A DNA stretch of 64,000 nt from positions 1 through 64,000 of the forward strand of contig NZ_FMAR01000007.1 of the NCBI RefSeq assembly GCF_900094705.1, given 5' to 3'. The position numbers and the translations under genes are program-made. The DNA is from Chitinophaga costaii. Lineage in GTDB: Bacteria > Bacteroidota > Bacteroidia > Chitinophagales > Chitinophagaceae. This document shows positions 55,802-64,000 of this stretch, piece after piece. The notes beneath the pieces were generated by a model. The model had not been told where the DNA came from, did no database searches, and was given only the letters and a program-made list of their open reading frames with translations. Each line of letters begins with the position of its first letter. Position 1 is the stretch's first letter.

Positions 55802-56839
55802 TTATTTCCCGTAAAAAGGTGGCAGCGGATTTAACACCGTATTTTGGCGCTGGTGCCAGTAAGGGTATACAGGATCGCGGTCGCTGGCGACGTCTAGCTT
55901 TTTTACTTGCTCTGTAGTGAGGGCAAAATCTGCCGCGGCCAGGTTTTGTTTAAGCTGTTCGGCATTTCGCGCGCCAATAATTACGTTGCTCACCGTAGGC
56001 CTTTGCAACAACCAGTTAATGGCCACCTGCGAAACACTTCTACCGGTTTCAGTAGCTATCTCATCCAAAACATCCACGATCTTGTACAAACTCTCCCAAT
56101 CATGTTCCGGACCATGGGCCCCACCCTGCTGCCGGCGACTGTCTGCCGGCAGCGGCTGGTTACGGCGATATTTGCCAGACAAGAGTGCGCTGGATAATGG
56201 ACTCCACACCATAGCACCTATCTTTTGATCTAATCCCAGGGGCATTAATTCCCATTCATATTCTCGGTCTACCAGGGAATATAATACCTGGTGACCTACA
56301 TATTTGGTCCAGCCATAACGTTCCGATACACTCAGTGATTTCATGAGGTGCCACCCGGAAAAATTAGAACAGGCAATATAACGCACCTTACCACTGGTCA
56401 CCAGGGTATCCAGGGTTTTGAGGGTTTCCTCCACCGGTGTATTGGCATCGAAACCATGCATGTGGTAAATGTCAATGTAATCTGTTTGCAGGCGTTTCAG
56501 GCTGCCTTCCACCTGCTTCAGTAATTGGCTGCGGGAAGATCCCTGTTCCAGCGGACCATTGCCCATATTAAAAGTGGCTTTGGTGGAGATCAAAACTCTA
56601 TCGCGCAGGCCTTTGAGCGCCTCGCCCAATATTTCTTCTGAACGGCCGGCAGAATAGGTATTGGCCGTATCAAAAAAATTCGCCCCCGCGTCCAGGCATT
56701 GGTGTACGAGCGCCCGGGCTTCGTCCAGTTGTGTATTGCCCCAGGCTTTAAAAAATTCATTGCTACCTCCAAAGGTACCCGTACCAAAACTTAATACCGG
56801 CACCATCAGTCCGGATGCGCCTAATTGTCTGTATTCCAT
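55802..56839 (-). CDS. Aldo/keto reductase
   Basis: A 345-residue NADPH-dependent aldo/keto reductase of the KCNAB/YghZ-like group. The catalytic tetrad is recognisable: Asp and Tyr in GANFFDTANTYSAGRSEEIL (residues about 50-69), Lys in VLISTKATF, and His in YIDIYHMHGFD. The C-terminal cofactor loop is NVIIGARNAEQLKQNL. Such enzymes reduce a wide range of sugar and lipid aldehydes. Single gene, ended by the hairpin at 55749-55776. Confidence 0.93.
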   Translation of the reverse strand: MEYRQLGASGLMVPVLSFGTGTFGGSNEFFKAWGNTQLDEARALVHQCLDAGANFFDTANTYSAGRSEEILGEALKGLRDRVLISTKATFNMGNGPLEQGSSRSQLLKQVEGSLKRLQTDYIDIYHMHGFDANTPVEETLKTLDTLVTSGKVRYIACSNFSGWHLMKSLSVSERYGWTKYVGHQVLYSLVDREYEWELMPLGLDQKIGAMVWSPLSSALLSGKYRRNQPLPADSRRQQGGAHGPEHDWESLYKIVDVLDEIATETGRSVSQVAINWLLQRPTVSNVIIGARNAEQLKQNLAAADFALTTEQVKKLDVASDRDPVYPYWHQRQNTVLNPLPPFYGK

Positions 56840-57173
56840 AGCTACTGTATTTTAAAATTTGTATAATTTATACATTCCCTGGTAAATATCTGATAGAACA
56901 TTTTGTTTTACTGGTACATCACAGGCAAATGCTTGTACTTTTCGGAGATGTAACCGGCGAACACCGGAAAGCGACTTTGGAAACCGCCCATTTTTTTTAC
57001 TGCAAACGGTTGCGCTAAATTATTTATTTTTACGCCCATCATCATTATCGGAAACATCCATAAGACTGCTTATCAGAAAATATTTTGTACGGCTAATCAT
57101 GCGCTGAACAACTACTGTTTTATTATTTTTGATACACTAAGTTTAACAAATTCCAATTTAACCGAAACCCAGC
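56840..57173. other. Intergenic region between divergent reductase genes
   Basis: About 330 bases without a gene. TATTTTTG at 57124-57131 fits the TAnnTTTG box for the FMN reductase gene, but no upstream TTTG at proper distance was found, so a promoter is only suggested. Confidence 0.4.
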
Positions 57174-57758
57174 ATGCACAAACCTTTTAACGTCCTTGCC
57201 ATTTCCGGCAGCACCCGTGCGCGTTCTACCAATCTAAATTTGATCCGCGCGATCGCCGGCATGAGCGCGGAATTATTTAACGTGACCATTTACGATGGCC
57301 TGCTGAAACTACCGCATTTTAATCCGGATGAAGACACAGAACCCGGCATGGAACCGCCGGCCATCACCGCTTTTCGCAAAACGCTGCGCGCGGCAGACGC
57401 CATCCTGATCTGCTCCCCGGAATATGCTTTTGGCGTGCCGGGCGTACTGAAGGACGCCATCGACTGGACAGTGTCTTCCATGGAATTTTACCGCAAACCA
57501 GTGGCCCTTATCACCGCCTCCACTTCCGGACACAAGGCGCATGCCTCATTGCTGGACACCCTGCTTGTAATAGATGCCCGTATTACTGAAGATACACAAC
57601 TGGTTGTTCCTGCTGTAAAAACAAAAGTTAACCAAAACTACCAAATTACAGATGCCGGCCTGCTGCAACAACTGCAAAAACTTATCCAGTCGCTCTACCA
57701 GGTGATCACGGCGCCAGATAGTGTAACCAAATACCTGGTAGCCCCCAGCATGTACTAA
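57174..57758 (+). CDS. NADPH-dependent FMN reductase
   Basis: A 194-residue flavodoxin-fold reductase. The phosphate-binding loop is VLAISGSTRARSTNLNLI (residues 7-24) and the family signature near the flavin ring is ILICSPEYAFGVPGVLKDAIDW (about 76-97). It reduces FMN or quinone-like acceptors with NADPH in the cytoplasm. Single gene followed by a hairpin terminator. Confidence 0.92.
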   Translation: MHKPFNVLAISGSTRARSTNLNLIRAIAGMSAELFNVTIYDGLLKLPHFNPDEDTEPGMEPPAITAFRKTLRAADAILICSPEYAFGVPGVLKDAIDWTVSSMEFYRKPVALITASTSGHKAHASLLDTLLVIDARITEDTQLVVPAVKTKVNQNYQITDAGLLQQLQKLIQSLYQVITAPDSVTKYLVAPSMY

Positions 57759-57864
57759 TGCGAACAGTCATTGCATCATAACCGGACAATGCTTATCAGG
57801 TATCATTGCATAATGAATTGAGATTGAATAACGTAATAGAATGGCACTAATACTGGGTAACCAC

Positions 57865-57902
57865 ATGCGCGCCGGCACAACAAGTGGCTGGCGCGCATTT
57901 TC
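57865..57902 (+). terminator. Terminator of the FMN reductase gene
   Basis: ATGCGCGCC / GGCGCGCAT stem followed by TTTTCCC, ending 18 bases before the next gene. Confidence 0.75.
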
Positions 57903-57920
57903 CCGCTCAAAACCAATGAT

Positions 57921-60308
57921 ATGTTTAAACATCACCTCCGCATGATGCTGCGCAATCTGCAACGACACAAAGGTGCTTTTGCGATTAATCTAATGAGTCT
58001 TTCCACCGGTATAACCTGTGTGCTGCTCATCTATTTATGGATTAATGATGAACTGCATTTTGATAAATTTCATGCCAATGACGCAACGCTTTACCAAGTC
58101 ATTGAAAAAAGTACTGAAAATGGACAGGTACGCATGCACGAATCTACCCAGGGACCGCTGGCCGCCGCCATGGAAAAAGATCTGCCCGAAGTCACTACTG
58201 CCGCCACGGTGCTACCCCTCGCCAACTTCAACATCACCGCTACCATCAAGACAGCCGAAAAAAGTATTAAAAACTATGGGCTATTTGCCACCAGCAATTT
58301 CTTCCATATCTTCTCCTTTAAATTATTGGCCGGACAACCCCAACAAGTACTGGCCAATGAGAATGGCATGGTAGTGTCTGCGGAAATAGCGCGCAGCCTG
58401 TTCGGCAGCGTGGAAAATGCAATGGGCAAAAGTGTGCAATGGGAAATGTTTGGTCAGCCAAATTCCGCAGTGATCACTGGTGTACTGGACAAGCTGCCGG
58501 CTAATAACAGCATGCCCTTCGATTTCGTGATCAATTATGCATCGCTGCTCAAAGGCGTTGGTCAAAACTTTAAAGAATGGTACAATGAAGGGCCCCATAC
58601 TTATGTTCAACTGCGGCCAGGTACCGATCTGAAAAAATTTAATGCCAAAATTAAAGACTACCTGAAACGCTATAGCAGGGGTACATTATTTTCCCTGCAA
58701 GTGCGTCCTTATTCCAGCGCTTATCTATATGGCCATTACGAAAATGGCGTGCAGAGCGGTGGCCGCATTGAATATGTACACCTGTTTTCCCTGGTAGCCA
58801 TTTTTATACTGATCATTGCCTGTATTAATTTTATGAATCTTTCTACCGCCCGGGCCTCGCGGCGGTTAAAAGAAGTAGGCATCAAAAAAGCAGTGGGCGC
58901 TACCCGTACTACCCTGGTGGCGCAGTTTATGGGAGAAGCCTTGTTTTTAACAGTACTGTCGCTGCTAATCGCCATTGGGCTGGCAGCCATCTTCCTGCCC
59001 ATATTCAATCAAATTACCGGTAAGCAAATTACGGTGCAATTAACAGCCTCACTGGTGGCCTGGATACTGGCCACTACTTTATTTACCAGCCTGCTGGCCG
59101 GCAGTTATCCTGCATTTTATTTATCGGGGTTCCATGCAGTGGAGGTTTTAAAAGGTAAGTTGATGCACCGTTCGTGGGGAGAGCTGCTGGCACGTAAGGG
59201 CCTGGTGGTGTTTCAGTTCATAGTTTCACTGGTACTCATTATCGCGGTAATGGTTATTTACCGGCAGTTAGCTTTTGTACAGTCTAAAAACCTGGGATAC
59301 GACAAGGCCCACCTCATCCAGTTCGACCGGGAAGGGGCCCTTATGCAAAGCACACCTGCCTTCCTCACCGCGTTAAAAAAAATACCAGGGGTAATCAATG
59401 CTTCCTGCATTGAAGAGTCTGTAGTAGCCGGCGTGGGCGGCGGCTCCAGTACCTACGATGTAAGCTGGCCGGGCAAACCAAACCAAGCCAATATAGATTT
59501 TGTAACCCGTAGCTTAGACATTGGATTGCTGGAAACCATGGGCGTGCAAATGAAAGAAGGACGTACCTTCTCCGACCAGTTCGGCTCCGATAGCGCTAAG
59601 GTGATCATCAACGAAACCGCCATTAAGATCATGGGGCTCCGGAACCCGTTGGGTACCCCCATAAGAATGTGGGGAAAAACCAGTACCATCGTGGGCGTAG
59701 TAAAAGATTTTCATATTACTTCCTTACACGAGGCGATACAACCTATGATATTCCGGTACAATCCCAAAACAACCGCCGTAGTAATGGTGCGCCTGGCCAC
59801 CGGTCAGGAAAGCCAGGCGCTACCAGCCATAGCAGCCTTGTATAAACAATACAATCCTGGTTATGTATTTAGTTATCATTTTCTCGATGAAAATTACCAG
59901 GCCCAATACATCTCGGAGCAGCGGATTTCTCTGCTCTCCCGCTACTTTGCAGGCCTGGCCATTTTAATCTCCTGCCTGGGACTTTTCGGGCTGGCTACTT
60001 TTAATGCTGAAGTACGCACCAAAGAGATCGGCGTACGCAAAGCACTGGGCGCATCTGTGTCTAATGTAATTTTGTTGCTCATCAAAGATTTTTTAAAACT
60101 GGCGCTCATCGCTATGCTGGTGGCTTTCCCACTGGCCTGGTGGGCCATGCACAGCTGGCTTAATAAATTTGTATACCACATTGCTATCGGACCAAATTTA
60201 TTTATCCTGGCGGCCTTTACCATCGTGGTAATTACGCTGCTCACGGTAAGTTATCAATCTGCCAAAGCCGCCCTGATAAACCCTTCGCGCAGCCTTAACG
60301 AGCAATAG
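57921..60308 (+). CDS. ABC transporter permease (MacB/FtsX type, double)
   Basis: A 795-residue permease with two MacB_PCD-FtsX halves: first transmembrane helix at about residues 20-42 (AFAINLMSLSTGITCVLLIY), an extracytoplasmic domain, FtsX helices around 285-430 (LFSLVAIFILIIACINFMNL with ARASRRLKEVGIKKAVGAT), then a second extracytoplasmic domain and FtsX module at about 670-795 (AEVRTKEIGVRKALGASVSN). No ATPase gene is adjacent; such orphan double permeases are numerous in Chitinophagaceae and share ATPases. Probable role: efflux or mechanotransmission across the envelope. Confidence 0.92.
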   Translation: MFKHHLRMMLRNLQRHKGAFAINLMSLSTGITCVLLIYLWINDELHFDKFHANDATLYQVIEKSTENGQVRMHESTQGPLAAAMEKDLPEVTTAATVLPLANFNITATIKTAEKSIKNYGLFATSNFFHIFSFKLLAGQPQQVLANENGMVVSAEIARSLFGSVENAMGKSVQWEMFGQPNSAVITGVLDKLPANNSMPFDFVINYASLLKGVGQNFKEWYNEGPHTYVQLRPGTDLKKFNAKIKDYLKRYSRGTLFSLQVRPYSSAYLYGHYENGVQSGGRIEYVHLFSLVAIFILIIACINFMNLSTARASRRLKEVGIKKAVGATRTTLVAQFMGEALFLTVLSLLIAIGLAAIFLPIFNQITGKQITVQLTASLVAWILATTLFTSLLAGSYPAFYLSGFHAVEVLKGKLMHRSWGELLARKGLVVFQFIVSLVLIIAVMVIYRQLAFVQSKNLGYDKAHLIQFDREGALMQSTPAFLTALKKIPGVINASCIEESVVAGVGGGSSTYDVSWPGKPNQANIDFVTRSLDIGLLETMGVQMKEGRTFSDQFGSDSAKVIINETAIKIMGLRNPLGTPIRMWGKTSTIVGVVKDFHITSLHEAIQPMIFRYNPKTTAVVMVRLATGQESQALPAIAALYKQYNPGYVFSYHFLDENYQAQYISEQRISLLSRYFAGLAILISCLGLFGLATFNAEVRTKEIGVRKALGASVSNVILLLIKDFLKLALIAMLVAFPLAWWAMHSWLNKFVYHIAIGPNLFILAAFTIVVITLLTVSYQSAKAALINPSRSLNEQ

Positions 60309-60324
60309 TTAACCTGCTATAATT

Positions 60325-60357
60325 GTAAAAGCCTTCTCCAAGCGGGAAGGCTTTTAC
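60325..60357 (+). terminator. Terminator of the permease gene
   Basis: GTAAAAGCCTTC / GAAGGCTTTTAC stem with a nine-base loop, 16 bases after the stop codon. Confidence 0.8.
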
Positions 60358-60490
60358 ATGTATTCAATGAGCATTCATTCCTATTACCCCAGGCTGCTTC
60401 CAGCCCTATGATGTACAATGGGGCCTGAAGGGATGGATACAAATTATGCTGGCCAATGCAGGCAAAGGGTTTGGCTACGAATAGAGTTTA

Positions 60491-60529
60491 AATAAAAATG
60501 CCTTCCGGAAAACAGAAGGCATTTTTATT
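60491..60529. terminator. Bidirectional terminator
   Basis: AATAAAAATGCCTTC / GAAGGCATTTTTATT stem with A/T runs on both sides, 17 bases after the end of the minus-strand barrel gene. Confidence 0.85.
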
Positions 60530-60546
60530 TATAAAGAAGTTATCAC

Positions 60547-61299
60547 TTAATGCACACGGAAAGAGTAGCCAATATTCACAACACCTGCACCGGTGTTGTT
60601 ACTACCATTCACATCACTCTTCTGAGCCTTCACGAAACCATAATTACCACCACCTTCAACAAACACGCTGCTTTTGCCAAACATATAAGCAAAGCCTACA
60701 TGGCCAGACAAACCTGCGTTAAAGTCATGCAGATCATCCTTAATATTTGTTACTTGGTTTAAAGAAGTTTCAGGTGCAATGGGTGTAGTATGCCCAGCAT
60801 CAGCATATATGACACTGGTACCGGAAGTCACTTGTTTGGCATTCAACATTCTGCTAACAAAAGGACCTGCTGCCACATAGAAACCCCATCTTTTGGCCAG
60901 TTGTAAACGGTACTTCGCCAGGATAGGCAACATCAGGTAATTAAATTTAGCGGTACTGTTAAAAGTAGCATACAGGTATTTTGGTACCTGTTCTGCAGGA
61001 ATACCGGCTACCAATGCTGCTGGCGGCGGGAAGGCCTGATAGCCATTCCTTTTACCACCCTGAGCGGAATATTCCAGTTGTGGCTGGATGGAAAAATGCT
61101 TGGACAAATGAAATTCAACTTGCACGGCAAAGTCTGGTCCTACACGGGAGCTATATCCCGATACAAGCGGATTATCTTTATTTCCGGCAGTGAGATTAGG
61201 AATACTAAGTCCGCCTTTTACACCAATTTCAATAGGTGTTTGGGCAAATAAAGGATGAGCACAAAAAAGCAATAGGCAAAGAACAATTACATTTCTCAT
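60547..61299 (-). CDS. PorT-family outer-membrane beta-barrel protein
   Basis: A 250-residue barrel of the PorT/outer-membrane beta-barrel (OMP_b-brl_2) family. Signal peptide MRNVIVLCLLLFCAHPLFAQ, then strand IEIGVKGGLSIPNLTAG, FSIQPQLEYSAQGGK, NYLMLPILAKYRL and GFYVAAGPFVSRML, the standard sequence of short strands and turns, closing with VVNIGYSFRVH (aromatic-rich last strand for barrel insertion). The ATG at 61299 was chosen because it starts the signal peptide; an earlier in-frame start at 61380 adds a polar leader. Single gene; role unknown. Confidence 0.9.
   Translation of the reverse strand: MRNVIVLCLLLFCAHPLFAQTPIEIGVKGGLSIPNLTAGNKDNPLVSGYSSRVGPDFAVQVEFHLSKHFSIQPQLEYSAQGGKRNGYQAFPPPAALVAGIPAEQVPKYLYATFNSTAKFNYLMLPILAKYRLQLAKRWGFYVAAGPFVSRMLNAKQVTSGTSVIYADAGHTTPIAPETSLNQVTNIKDDLHDFNAGLSGHVGFAYMFGKSSVFVEGGGNYGFVKAQKSDVNGSNNTGAGVVNIGYSFRVH

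Positions 61300-64000
<2,701 letters not shown>

Overview
This 64 kb window is chromosomal DNA from a Bacteroidota bacterium, most likely a member of the Chitinophagaceae (Chitinophaga-like). The evidence is the SusC/SusD pair under an ECF sigma/FecR switch, a type IX secretion adhesin with a PorP/SprF partner, a fused GldF-GldG transporter protein, stand-alone 800-residue FtsX/MacB-type permeases, a PorT-family barrel, and promoters of the TTG/TAnnTTTG type. All assignments come from reading the sequence; no database search was run.

Layout. 1-1565: the 5' end of a group IIC intron (minus strand) sits exactly behind the terminator of a two-gene operon (Tat-exported TIM-barrel protein plus a small conserved protein). 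2340-5987: recQ convergent with a GT39-type glycosyltransferase. 6235-14237: a four-gene minus-strand operon encoding a phage-tail-collar protein, a leaderless periplasmic-binding-protein fold, a 1736-residue repetitive T9SS adhesin and PorP/SprF. 14328-21000: two Gfo/Idh/MocA-type proteins (one without the usual catalytic motif), a GNAT enzyme, a sulfotransferase-like remnant, an orphan GyrB-like protein that has lost its ATPase motifs, a frameshifted GldL-like gene and a nucleoside hydrolase. 21095-24328: a GH106-type rhamnosidase. 24802-29206: a translationally coupled YceI / UbiA / type III polyketide synthase / methyltransferase / flavoprotein cluster, probably for a prenylated or quinone-type phenolic lipid.

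29300-34100 carries an SGNH hydrolase, an AT-rich thioredoxin-like lipoprotein and a beta-helical surface lipoprotein. 34247-47300 is a large minus-strand locus: ECF sigma, FecR, SusC, SusD, then in one tight transcription unit an ABC ATPase, a GldF-GldG fusion and two tandem short MutS-like ATPases. 47645-53460 is an accessory and decaying region: a GOB-like metallo-beta-lactamase with a 5' frameshift, LysR next to a truncated quinone reductase, a broken RHS element ending in a zincin domain, a CxxCH-containing lipoprotein-like neighbour, tRNA-Ser(CGA), and two convergent cobalamin riboswitches enclosing only gene fragments. 53588-64000 returns to ordinary genes: TPR protein, short-chain dehydrogenase, aldo/keto reductase, FMN reductase, ABC permease, outer-membrane barrel, and the first 709 codons of katG, which runs off the window.

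The best candidates for undescribed biology are the SusCD-GldA/FG-MutS-MutS unit, the tail-collar/binding-protein/adhesin/PorP operon, and the ATPase-dead GyrB43-like protein.
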